Shown here piece by piece: positions 52,063-61,000 of a stretch of DNA of 64,000 nt (position 1 is its first letter; every line of letters starts with the position of its first letter). The DNA lies in the NCBI GenBank assembly GCA_903835185.1, contig CAILLX010000016.1, forward strand, positions 62,001 through 126,000. Direction: 5' to 3'. Under the pieces are notes generated by a model, which saw only the letters and a list, made by a program, of their open reading frames with translations, was not told the DNA's origin and searched no databases. The translations under genes were made by a program, and so were the position numbers. Origin of the DNA: an uncultured bacterium (GTDB lineage: Bacteria; Cyanobacteriota; Vampirovibrionia; Obscuribacterales; Obscuribacteraceae).

Positions 52063-52356
52063 TTAGACTTTAGTACCGTTCAGATAAAGCAAAATTGCTA
52101 TAACGAACGCCAGAAGTCCGAGCGCTTCCATCAGAGCAGCAATAATGATGGCGTTTGCGAGTAGCTTATTCGCCATCTCTGGTTGTCGTGCCATTCCTTC
52201 CAGAGCACGAGCACCAGCTATTCCTATGCCGATACCAGGACCAAAGACACCGACAGCAGCAATTCCTGCCCCTATGAGCGAGGCGGCCTTGACAATGGTG
52301 CCGGAGTCAGTTCCGGCGGCAACAGCGCTTGCTTGAGCTATGAGTTGGGGGTCCAC
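52063..52356 (-). CDS. atpE: ATP synthase c subunit
   Basis: Ring-forming proton carrier of Fo, 97 residues, GTG start behind AGGAG. Two TM helices: AASLIGAGIAAVGVFGPGIG with the GxGxG packing motif and the polar loop ARALEGMARQPE; then IIIAALMEALGLLAFVIAIL with the ion-binding Glu. The Gln and Ser-type ligands of sodium-binding rings are absent (GIGIGIAG, MEALG), so H+ coupling is inferred. The N-terminus is about 15 residues longer than in many c subunits. Called atpH in cyanobacteria. Confidence 0.95.
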   Translation of the reverse strand: MDPQLIAQASAVAAGTDSGTIVKAASLIGAGIAAVGVFGPGIGIGIAGARALEGMARQPEMANKLLANAIIIAALMEALGLLAFVIAILLYLNGTKV

Positions 52357-52450
52357 TTAGTTACTCCTGTAAAAAGGTTTGTTTCGCCGGTGGCGACTGT
52401 TTTTAAGACATTAAAGTCGGCACCGATTATAGCAGTATGACATTGCTTTC

Positions 52451-53203
52451 TCAGTGATGTTCAGCTACAGTAAGACCAATATAGATTGAGGTCAGCAGTG
52501 CAAATACAAGAGCCTGAATGACTCCGATGAAAAGTTCGAAGCCCATGACAGCTGCAGGTAAAAGAGCAGGCATTATAAGAAGGAACGCTCCGCGCATTAG
52601 CTCATCGGCTGTAATGACTGCAAGAAGACGCAGAGCAAGTGTTGATGGACGAATTATTACATCCATCCATTCAATAGGGCTCATAGGGCTGGCAAACAAG
52701 ACCCGCAGAAACTTGCGACCATGAGCCCAGAATCCTGAATAGAGATAAGTAATAAGTGCAATCGTTGCCAGCCCGGCTGTAACGTTAAAGTCTGTTGTTG
52801 GTGAAGCCAGCTCGAATGTTTCACCAGTTGGAAGCTTTGGCCACCAGGAAAGGTGCTCGAAAGCTTTCCATGGTCCTACACCTATAAAGTTGCCAATTAA
52901 GACAAAAATAAATATTGCAGCGATAAGAGGGAAGAACTTGCGCCACTGCTGACCAATCTGTCCGCGAGCCAGGTCAGCCAAAAAGGAGTAGAGCATCTCG
53001 ACAACTGCTTGGCTGTTGCCACCAGGACCGTCTACCACCATAGCTCTTGTTGCCAGAGCAGCTCCGCCTAGTGCTAGCCCCATACAGCTCCAGGTCATAA
53101 GGAGAGTATCGACATGTACATTGCCAAGCGGTCCGAGGACATTGATGCTGTTGAGCGCAGGGTCATGGACAAACTGCGAAAAATAAAGGTTCTTGCCTAA
53201 CAT
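52451..53203 (-). CDS. atpB: ATP synthase a subunit
   Basis: Stator channel subunit of Fo, 250 residues, several TM helices. The essential Arg is in RPSTLALRLLAVITADELMR. The last helix is ELFIGVIQALVFALLTSIYI with the conserved Q-x-x-V-F. It also has FVLIGNFIGVGPWKA. It lies 94 bp upstream of the c gene. Called atpI in cyanobacteria. Confidence 0.94.
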   Translation of the reverse strand: MLGKNLYFSQFVHDPALNSINVLGPLGNVHVDTLLMTWSCMGLALGGAALATRAMVVDGPGGNSQAVVEMLYSFLADLARGQIGQQWRKFFPLIAAIFIFVLIGNFIGVGPWKAFEHLSWWPKLPTGETFELASPTTDFNVTAGLATIALITYLYSGFWAHGRKFLRVLFASPMSPIEWMDVIIRPSTLALRLLAVITADELMRGAFLLIMPALLPAAVMGFELFIGVIQALVFALLTSIYIGLTVAEHH

Positions 53204-53311
53204 AGCTTCGTCTAAATTTGAAGATGAATCCTGCTTGTGACCAGTGCTGATCGCTTGCCAGCTGTCTGTGTCGGGGACTAGGGCATAATACCAGAGATTG
53301 ACTGCGGCAGG

Positions 53312-53626
53312 CTAAGCGTCTTTGTTATCAGCTTTATAAACTTCCTGCTGGCAGCTACAATCCTTACTGTTGAGCTCTTGTCCGGCGTGTTGCGACTGAC
53401 ACGACCTGTCTGCAGCGAGCGCTTTGTTTATCAAACGTGCCAGTCCCAGAACCATTCCTAATATAGGCAGTACTAAAGTAAACCATGGGTGCGTATGTAA
53501 CCTTTTGTCCAGCCAGATACCTGCCCAGGCGCCAGCAGCTATGACTAGAGCGATGCCTAAGACAGACTCGCCGGCTAATGACCAAACTTTAACTGTTTCG
53601 GAGCTTCCTGGTTTCAAAGTTGTCAC
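53312..53626 (-). CDS. AtpZ/AtpI-like membrane protein of the ATP synthase operon
   Basis: Protein of 104 residues (GTG start) with two TM segments (ESVLGIALVIAAGAWAGIWL and PWFTLVLPILGMVLGLARLI). The A-G-x-x-L-D-K-R-L-x-x-x-P-W-F pattern between them is typical of AtpZ-type proteins that precede F-type operons and help c-ring assembly or ion supply. The C-terminal 40 residues are polar with three Cys and are not part of the family. It is the first gene of the operon. Confidence 0.8.
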   Translation of the reverse strand: MTTLKPGSSETVKVWSLAGESVLGIALVIAAGAWAGIWLDKRLHTHPWFTLVLPILGMVLGLARLINKALAADRSCQSQHAGQELNSKDCSCQQEVYKADNKDA

Positions 53627-53722
53627 TGCCTGTTAAACTAACGCCTCTTTAATTATCCCCTGGAAACATGGACTGTGCTGCCGAATATTCTGGATTGCAC
53701 TTGACGCACTGCTTCTATATTG
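53627..53722. other. Divergent region between atp operon and pspA (left part)
   Basis: Part of a 321-bp gap that also holds repeat copy C and the pspA leader. No gene is supported. Promoters for both divergent units should lie in this gap, but no convincing hexamers were identified. Confidence 0.35.
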
Positions 53723-53821
53723 CTAGTAGGGGCGGATTGTATCCGCCCGCTGGCGTTTGCAACGTGCCCCTACGAGGAATTGTCCAAGCGCTATGGCACT
53801 ATTTTGGAATCTCGCTACTAG
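53723..53821. mobile_element. Miniature inverted-repeat element, copy C (99 bp)
   Basis: It begins CTAGTAGGGGCGGATTGTAT and ends TTTTGGAATCTCGCTACTAG, matching the reverse complement of copy A (17208-17347) in its middle and right end, with an internal deletion at the left that joins CTAGTAG directly to the GGGGCGG block. Both copies are followed by TCAAG. It lies in the divergent gap between the ATP synthase operon and pspA. Confidence 0.7.
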
Positions 53822-53947
53822 TCAAGAGAGTCGTGGATATTCTCATTGTGTGAGCGCCAGGTGTAAGTAATGAGAGTTCATTTGATACACTTAGTTAATC
53901 AAGGCTAACTAGTATCGCCTTGCAAGGTAAGAAGGAGTCAACCTGTC

Positions 53948-54718
53948 ATGTTCAGCCGATTTGTCTCTTTGATGCAAGCCTTTTTTAACGCCTTAATGGG
54001 CAAATTCGAAGATCCCGAGATGATGCTTGAGCAGATGCAGCAGGAGCTCCAGCAGAATTTGACCCAGGTGCGTCAGGCAGTGGCCCAGGCGATAGCCACT
54101 GAAAAACAGCTTGAGCAGCAGCTGCAGAAGAACAAAGATCAAGCTGAAACCTGGGCTAATCGTGCCAAGTTGGCTGTTCAGCAGAACAATGACGATCTTG
54201 CCAGGCAAGCGTTGCAGCGCAAAGCGCAGTATGTGCAGGCTGCTGCCGACCTTGAGGGGCAGCTGGCTCAGCAGAAGCACGCCACAACTGGATTGCGCCA
54301 GCGACTGACAGAGTTGGAATCTGAGGTGCAAAAAGCGTATACAAAGAAGCAGGTTCTTATTGCCAGGGATAAAGCAGCTCAAGCTACCAGTAAAGCAAAT
54401 GAAATTCTGGCAAAAACAACCGCTTCAGGAGCGATGTCAGTGATCGAGCGCATGGAACAAAAAGTTAACGAGCGCGAGGCTAAAGCAGCTGCTTTACAAG
54501 AGATTGGTACAGATCAGCTGGACAAGGCTTTCAAGAGTTTTGAAGGGCAATCTGATATTGAGGCGGAACTGGCAGCTTTGAAAGGTACAAGCCAGCCGAA
54601 GCTGATAGTAGATGAGCTTAAAGAGCCGATTCTTATTGAAAAAAGAGCTGACAAAGCCGATAAGCACCCTGAAGCAGTTGATGCTGAAGAGGTCAGGCAG
54701 GTTGAGAACAAAGAGTGA
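53948..54718 (+). CDS. PspA/IM30 (Vipp1) family membrane-stress protein
   Basis: Protein of 256 residues, almost entirely helical coiled coil. The N-terminal amphipathic helix (FSRFVSLMQAFFNALMGKFE) and DPEMMLEQMQQELQQNLTQV are the family signature, followed by KLAVQQNNDDLARQALQRKA. ESCRT-III-like proteins of this family bind stressed inner membranes. The C-terminus (from about 215) is acidic/basic and may correspond to the Vipp1 extension, but similarity is not clear, so PspA versus Vipp1 is undecided. Its last 26 bp overlap the end of tgt on the other strand. Confidence 0.9.
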   Translation: MFSRFVSLMQAFFNALMGKFEDPEMMLEQMQQELQQNLTQVRQAVAQAIATEKQLEQQLQKNKDQAETWANRAKLAVQQNNDDLARQALQRKAQYVQAAADLEGQLAQQKHATTGLRQRLTELESEVQKAYTKKQVLIARDKAAQATSKANEILAKTTASGAMSVIERMEQKVNEREAKAAALQEIGTDQLDKAFKSFEGQSDIEAELAALKGTSQPKLIVDELKEPILIEKRADKADKHPEAVDAEEVRQVENKE

Positions 54719-55835
54719 CAGCATCTTCAAAATATTGACGGAATCTGCCTTCTAAAATTGCTTGACGGGCTAAGGCAGCTTGTCTGACTAGATAAAAGAT
54801 GTTGTGGATGGAGAGCAGGCTGGCAGCAGTCATCTCTTTCAGCCGTATTAGATGATGCAGATAAGCACGGCTATGGTGCTGGCAGGTATAGCAAGAGCAG
54901 CCTGGCTCGAGCGGCTCAGGATCGGTAGTAAAACGTGCTCCCTTAAGCGCAATTCTTCCTGCACTTGTGAATGCAGCACCGTGTCTGGCCAGCCTTGTAG
55001 GCAAGACGCAATCAAACATATCAATACCGCATCTAATGGCGTAGGCGATATCCCACGGAGTGCCGACTCCCATAAGATAGCGCGGTTTAGTTTTGGGTAG
55101 TAAAGGTGCTGTATAAGCAACCATATGTTCTATAGCCTGCCGATTCTCTCCTACAGCTACACCGCCTATGGCAAAGCCCGGCAGATCAAAGCTGGTGACT
55201 ATCTGAGCTGACTGGGTGCGCAGTTCTTCATAAGTGCTGCCCTGGACAATGCCGAAAAGTGCTTGATCTGCTGAACGGGCATGGCGAGCAACACAGCGCT
55301 CCAGCCAGCGGTGAGTACGATCTGCAGCTTGTCTGGCTTCTTCATAAGTGGCCGGATTTTTGACACACTCGTCAAACGCCATGATGATATCCGCGCCAAG
55401 CGAGTTCTGAACCTCCATCGATTTCTCTGGACCGATGAAGTGCTCCTGTCCGCTCAAATGGTCCTTAAAATAGACTCCATCTTCTGTAATTCTGCGCAGC
55501 TCATCCAGACTGAATATTTGAAACCCACCTGAATCAGTGAGTATCGGTAGGTGGCAAGCTGCAAACTGATGCAGCCCCCCATGTGACTCAACCAATTTGT
55601 GCCCAGGACGCAAATAAAGATGATAAGAGTTGGACAGAACAATCTGTGCGCCGCAAAGATCCACTTGCTCCCAGGTAAGCGCTTTGATTGTAGCGTTTGT
55701 TCCGACCGGCATAAATACAGGAGTTTCAATGACTCCGTGTGCAGTTATGAGGCGTCCTGCGCGGGCACCTGACCATGGACAAACAGATTCAATTTCAAAA
55801 TTGATGACTCTAATCCTCCGGAAGGAACTGACCAC
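54693..55835 (-). CDS. tgt: Queuine tRNA-ribosyltransferase
   Basis: Exchanges guanine-34 for preQ1 in GU(N)-anticodon tRNAs. Protein of 380 residues, normal length. Motifs: TPVFMPVGTNATIKAL, ILSNSYHLYLRPG, LTDSGGFQIFSL, the nucleophile Asp in IDMFDCVLPTRLARHG, and the zinc site CSCYTCQHHSRAYLHHLIRL. The start is uncertain: the only conventional codon is the GTG at 55835 without a good ribosome-binding site, while a strong GGAGG sits further in, followed by codons ATT/GTC/ATC. Its 3' end overlaps pspA. Confidence 0.95.
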   Translation of the reverse strand: MVSSFRRIRVINFEIESVCPWSGARAGRLITAHGVIETPVFMPVGTNATIKALTWEQVDLCGAQIVLSNSYHLYLRPGHKLVESHGGLHQFAACHLPILTDSGGFQIFSLDELRRITEDGVYFKDHLSGQEHFIGPEKSMEVQNSLGADIIMAFDECVKNPATYEEARQAADRTHRWLERCVARHARSADQALFGIVQGSTYEELRTQSAQIVTSFDLPGFAIGGVAVGENRQAIEHMVAYTAPLLPKTKPRYLMGVGTPWDIAYAIRCGIDMFDCVLPTRLARHGAAFTSAGRIALKGARFTTDPEPLEPGCSCYTCQHHSRAYLHHLIRLKEMTAASLLSIHNIFYLVRQAALARQAILEGRFRQYFEDAVTLCSQPA

Positions 55836-56191
55836 TAAATTAAGCTCAGCTACTTCTGTCAGTCAACTGTGCGCAGTGCCGGATCTTTACCTTAATCCCA
55901 ATACTGTTTAGATAAGCTGTTGACGCGCCCCTACGCTGTACTGTATTGACCGTAAGCCTCATAGATTGTAAATCATGAGTTTACGTTATTTTGATGTCCA
56001 GTCGTCGAGAAAGTTTGCAGCTTCCCGATTGATTTTACGGGTGCTAACCGAATAGGTACGCTTTCAATAATTAGGGTTGCAATGAGGCTAGCCATTGTCA
56101 CCATTAAGGGCTGGCGCAGAGTGTCAATCATAAGGTGAAGAGATGGCATGATATATACTTCGTTTGTTTTACTGTTGTAGGAGCGCTCTTT
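55836..56191. other. Gap between tgt and the TPR gene, with a repeat half-copy
   Basis: About 356 bp. CCCAATACTGTTTAGATAA followed by GACGCGCCCCTACG (about 55894-55935) is a fragment of the repeat family seen at 30.0 kb, where CCCAATACTGTTCGGATAA also precedes the palindromes. The rest shows no gene. The reading frame of the downstream TPR gene extends back to 56135 but is not needed. Confidence 0.45.
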
Positions 56192-57616
56192 GTGTTGAAG
56201 GTAACCACAGCTTTGATTCTGCTGGTGCTGATAACGGCAGCTTTGTCTGGAAGTGTTGAAGCTGGCAGCGAGCCTGTATCTGTTCGGGCAGCCAAGTGTC
56301 TACCTGTTTTCTTGCGACAGCAGAAAGATCCCCGTCTCTGTCTGCATGACGAGCTCCTTGATAAGCGTGATGTTCTCCATATCTACTTGACGCTGGCTGA
56401 CGAGCCGTTTGCCTATACATTTTCGTTGGGATACTTCACTTTTTCAGAAGGTAGCAAAGAACCTGGTCTTATCGATGAACATGAACAGTTGTTGCCGGTT
56501 CCAGGAGCTAAAGCAACTCACTTTGATAAGTCTGATCTGCATGAAGTCAAAGGATTTGACCTTGTTTCAGCTGGTAAAGTGCAGCAGGCGTTAAAGGAGT
56601 TTGCATCTGCTGTAAAACAGCCGCAAAGCAATCCGCGGTTGTACAGCAATTTAGGAGCCTGTCTGGCTCAACTTGGACAGTTTGCTGATGCCGGCAAACA
56701 GCTTGACCTGGCAATTAAGATGAAACCTGATTATGCAGTGGCACTTGCCAATAAATCCTGGCTTTGTCTGGCAACTGGAAGAGCAGTGGAAGCTGCGACG
56801 GTAGCTCAGGCAGCATTGCGTATTGATCCGGATCTGCGAGCTGCACGATTTGCTGCTATAAAAGCACAGCTAGATCTCGGTCAGCCGGCAGGGGCGCATG
56901 AAGTAAGTGAAAACACTGTGCTGCGTTGGCCTGGCGATCCTTATGCAATTAAATATTCAGGAGATGTACTGGCAGCAGCAGGCAACTTTAAGTTAGCTAA
57001 GGCTCGCTATCAAAAAGCCCTGTTGCTAATGCCCAATAACCCACAACTACTGCTTGAGATTGCCCAGGCAGCTGCTGTTCAAGGGGATTTGGATGATGCC
57101 TTAAAAAGGGCTCGCCAGGCTACAACGGTTGCACCCGATAATCCTGCCGGGCATCTGGCTCTTGGGCGTTATCTTGAGATGAATAGAGAGAATCGTGCTG
57201 CTCAGATTCAGTATGAACGAGCGCTGGATTTAAATCCGTCGCTGACTCTCAATGTGTCTATCTATGGACCTCTGCTGCGTGTGCTAGTGGCTGGCAACAA
57301 ACTGGACGATGCTGACAAGCTCTCGCGCAAGTGGGTTGCAGGAAGCCCAGATTGTGGGGACTGTCATTACAATCGTGCCTGGATTGCCGCCCAATTGCCT
57401 GGTCCTAAACATACTGTCGAAGCGATTGATGAGTATAAGAAAGCAATAGCGATAAAAGCTGATTTGACTTCGGCTCACTACAATGTCGCGCTCTTGCTGG
57501 TGAAGCAAGAGAAGGAGAGCGAGGCTGCCCGAGAGCTCAAGCTGTTTATTCAACTTGCTCCCAAAGATCCAGATATTGGTAATGCGCGCAAGTTGTTGGA
57601 AAAACTGGGCAAGTAA
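56192..57616 (+). CDS. Exported TPR-repeat protein
   Basis: The GTG at 56192, 8 nt after GGAG, gives a standard signal peptide (MLKVTTALILLVLITAALSG) and 474 residues; the track's GTG at 56135 adds a second hydrophobic stretch and lacks a ribosome-binding site. After a unique region of about 120 residues (DVLHIYLTLADEPFAYTFSL) the rest is TPR units (LYSNLGACLAQLGQFADAGK, YAVALANKSWLCLATGRAVE, PAGHLALGRYLEMNRENRAA, ...). The N-terminal unique part is not recognised. It probably acts as a periplasmic interaction protein. Confidence 0.75.
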   Translation: MLKVTTALILLVLITAALSGSVEAGSEPVSVRAAKCLPVFLRQQKDPRLCLHDELLDKRDVLHIYLTLADEPFAYTFSLGYFTFSEGSKEPGLIDEHEQLLPVPGAKATHFDKSDLHEVKGFDLVSAGKVQQALKEFASAVKQPQSNPRLYSNLGACLAQLGQFADAGKQLDLAIKMKPDYAVALANKSWLCLATGRAVEAATVAQAALRIDPDLRAARFAAIKAQLDLGQPAGAHEVSENTVLRWPGDPYAIKYSGDVLAAAGNFKLAKARYQKALLLMPNNPQLLLEIAQAAAVQGDLDDALKRARQATTVAPDNPAGHLALGRYLEMNRENRAAQIQYERALDLNPSLTLNVSIYGPLLRVLVAGNKLDDADKLSRKWVAGSPDCGDCHYNRAWIAAQLPGPKHTVEAIDEYKKAIAIKADLTSAHYNVALLLVKQEKESEAARELKLFIQLAPKDPDIGNARKLLEKLGK

Positions 57617-58062
57617 AACAGCTGTCTGACAGTCCTTGAATTGTGAGTCGGCCGCCACATCCACATCCACATCCATGGCAGCCAAATGCAACCTTTCTAA
57701 TCTTACCTGAAACGGCTGGTCAGTAAGTTTGGGCTGCCAACTAGCAAAAACAGAAATCACCATAAAAACTTCTTGTGTAGACTGTATTGCTAACAAGAGT
57801 CTGCTATAGCCCGGTCCAATATCTGGGCTATATACATCGGTGCAATTACTTCCAACATTGACAGACTTGTGTCATTATCTGTTCTTGACACTCTAGATGC
57901 AGATGTAGTCTAATTCGGCTGTGGTGCGAATTGCTGAGATGTATACGTGGATTTTGTGTCAAGTTTTAATGGGGCGTTAGGTAAGATCTGCTCGATATGT
58001 AGCATAAGAATGTTTTGCTACAGGTGCAGTAAGGTTCAGCCTTGCGGTATTTGGGAGCCTCA
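57617..58062. other. Long gap before smc
   Basis: About 446 bp. It contains three copies of the hexamer CCACAT (57655-57672) and no ORF with a ribosome-binding site. The minus-strand ORFs here are shadows of the flanking genes. The smc operon promoter should lie in this gap, but no clear hexamers were identified. Confidence 0.4.
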
Positions 58063-61000
58063 ATGCGGATAAAAGAAATTGAACTTGACAATTTCAAATC
58101 TTTCGGGCGGCGTACAGTCATTCCGCTCCTGGAGGGGTTTACCACTATATCCGGACCTAACGGTTCTGGTAAATCAAATATTATAGATAGCCTCTTATTT
58201 GCTCTCGGGCTCTCTTCTACGAGGTCTATGCGTGCCGAGCGGCTTCCTGATCTTCTCAACAACTTAAGTGGCAAGAACGAAGCCAAAGTGACTGTCCGCT
58301 TCCTTAGCAATGACGGTAAAGAGATTGAAGTGACGCGCCGGTTGCGGGTCAAGGACAACGGCTATACAAGCACATATATTTTAAATGGTAGGAATTCTAC
58401 GCTCACTGAGATTCATGACGAACTGCAGAAGTACAATGTCAGCCCAACCGGCTTTAACGTCATCATGCAAGGAGACGTAACCGGAATCGTCACAATGAGT
58501 CCGACTGAGCGCCGCAAAATTATTGATGAACTGGCCGGTGTTGCCGAGTTTGATCGCCGCATTGATCAGGCTAACGAGGAGTTAGCAGCAGTGGGCGAGA
58601 AAATTGAACATCAGAAGATTGTCTTGATTGAAATTACTGCGCGTATGGAGCAGCTCCAGACCGACCGGGATCAGGCTCTTAAGTATCTTGATTTAAAAGA
58701 GCAGAAGGAAAAGGTTGAGCGAGATCTTATCTTTGTCCGTATAAGCGAAGTGGAAGCCAAAGCGCAGGCGGAACTTGCAGAGATTGAAAAGCTCAACAGC
58801 AAAGAGAACAACCTTCTTGAAGTGCTCGATGCTGTGGAGATTGAACTTCTTACTCTGCGCTCTGAGATGGGGCGGATTGATGAAGAGATCCGGGAAAAAG
58901 GCGGCAACGAACAACTTCTGCTCAGGCAGGAGGCAGAGGTTAAACGTGGTGAACTAACGCGTGAAGATAACAAGTTGTCTAATCTCTCAGGAGTCATCGC
59001 CGAGAAGACCAAATTGCAAAAGAACCTGCAGGCGCAGGTCAAGACGATCGACAAGCATATAAACGATCTAAGCAAGAAGAAAAAACAGAGTCAGGAAGAT
59101 CTCAAAACAATTAAGCTGGCCCTCATGGAGAAGCAGGGCGCATTAAGCGCTGTCACTGCTGAGATTGAGGTGCTGCGGCAGGAGAAAGATCGCTCGTCTG
59201 ATAAAGTGACAGTTTTGCATGGCGGACTGCAGGATCTGCGCGATCAAAAACACAAGCTGGAAGTTAAGAAGACAGAGCTGGATACCCGTAGACAGGGGCT
59301 TGATCGTGAACTGGAGACGATAAGAGAATCTGCTACCAGTTTAATTGGCAAGTCGGCACAGTTAAAAGCGCTTCTCCAGACAATGGAGCGTAAATACAGT
59401 GACTCTCAAGCCGTTGTTGTCGGCATTGAACGTTCCATCCGGCAGTTGGAAGGAGAGATTGATTCTACGCGCGAAGATATTGAACAGAAACGCCAGGAGT
59501 TGGAGTCTACCAAGCGTAAGGTAGTACAGCTGGAGACACATCGTGAGGTGGCTGGTGAAAGCGGGTACGGGCGTGCTGTCGAAGCTGTGCTTGCCTCTGG
59601 TATCGGCAGAGTACACGGTACTATAGGGCAGCTTGCCCAGGTGGATGATCGATATCAGCTTGCTCTTGAGATTGCCATTGGTGGCAGGCTGGCGCATCTT
59701 GTTGTCGATGATGATAGTGTTGCTCAAGAGTGCATCGATTTCTTGAAAAGGACACAGGGCGGACGGGCCACTTTTGTCCCGCTCAACAAAGTTGTAGCTC
59801 AGGCTCCTGGACTTCTTCCTAATAAGGCAGGTGTTGTCGATTTTGCCTACAACTTGATTGACTTCAATCCTAAATATGCAAAAGCTTTCCAGTATGCCTG
59901 CGGACAGACAATAGTTGTCGATAGTATGGATTCTGCTCGCAAGCTCATTAATCAGGCTCGCATGGTGACTCTCCAGGGTGAGCTTTTCGAAAAATCAGGC
60001 TCAATTACAGGTGGTACTGAGGGGCGATCCAAACTGCACTTCTCCAACAAGGGAGAGAGCGACCTGGGCGCACTCAAAGCTAAGGTCAAAGGAGTGACTG
60101 AAGATATCCGCTGGTTGCAGGATTCGCTTACTGAGCTGAGCAAAGCGCTGACCGATGAGCGTAAGAAACATACTGAGGCAGCTTCAGTGCAAGCGTCCAA
60201 GCAGGCAGAGCTTGATGCCAAGCGCAGAGAGTGCCAGGCTATCGACCACGACATTGATGATCAAAAACCACGCTTGAAGTCTAATGCCGACGAAATTGAA
60301 AGGATTGATCAAGAAGTTGTTCAGATAGGCGAAGAGCTCAAGACTCTGGGACAGCGGATTGATAACCTTCAAGATGAGCTTGGTGATATTACTGGAAGTG
60401 GCAACCGCAGTGAGATTGAGCGACTGATTGGCGAATCGGAAGAGCTGCGCGCTGATGTCGAGGCTGTAGAAAATAGCGCCAAGGACGTCCAGCGAGAGCT
60501 GGATAAGATTGAAACTGAAGAGCGTCTCGAGCAAAATACCAGAGATGGACTTGCTCTCCAGAGCGACGAGTTGAGCTGCGAGCTGGAAAAGCTCAATAGA
60601 CAGTGCCCAGAGCATGAACGGACAATCAACGAGCTGAAAACAGCCATTTCGGCAGTTGAGAGCCAGATAACCAAGCTTTCCAGCCAGCTTAAAGAGCTGC
60701 AGGAAAGCAAGGACCAGATGCATGAGCAGATTACAGTTGCTGAAGTGAAGAAGACAAAAGTTGGTGAGGATGTTATACACCTCAGTAAGGAGCGTAATGA
60801 ACGCAAGCTCAAACACTATGACCTGGAGAGGGATTTAAGCCAGCTCAAAGTTGATGTTGAAGAGATTTTGGCTGCCAACCCCGACTATGAGAAGCCTTCT
60901 CGCGGTACTGTTGAGCAGCTGAAGAGCCAGTCAGAACGTCTGGAAAAACGGATGCGCGCACTTGAGCCTGTTAATATGAAGGCTCTAGATGAGTACAACC

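Noticed and set aside
57655-57672. Three CCACAT units as a satellite or CRISPR
   Set aside because: Three contiguous hexamers without spacers; too short for any repeat class.
57284-57796. 170-aa minus-strand ORF at the end of the TPR gene
   Set aside because: Antisense shadow of TPR coding sequence with no recognisable family.
60184-60816. 210-aa minus-strand ORF within smc
   Set aside because: Opposite-strand shadow of the Smc coiled coil; Leu/Phe-rich translation reflects the antisense of Lys/Glu codons.
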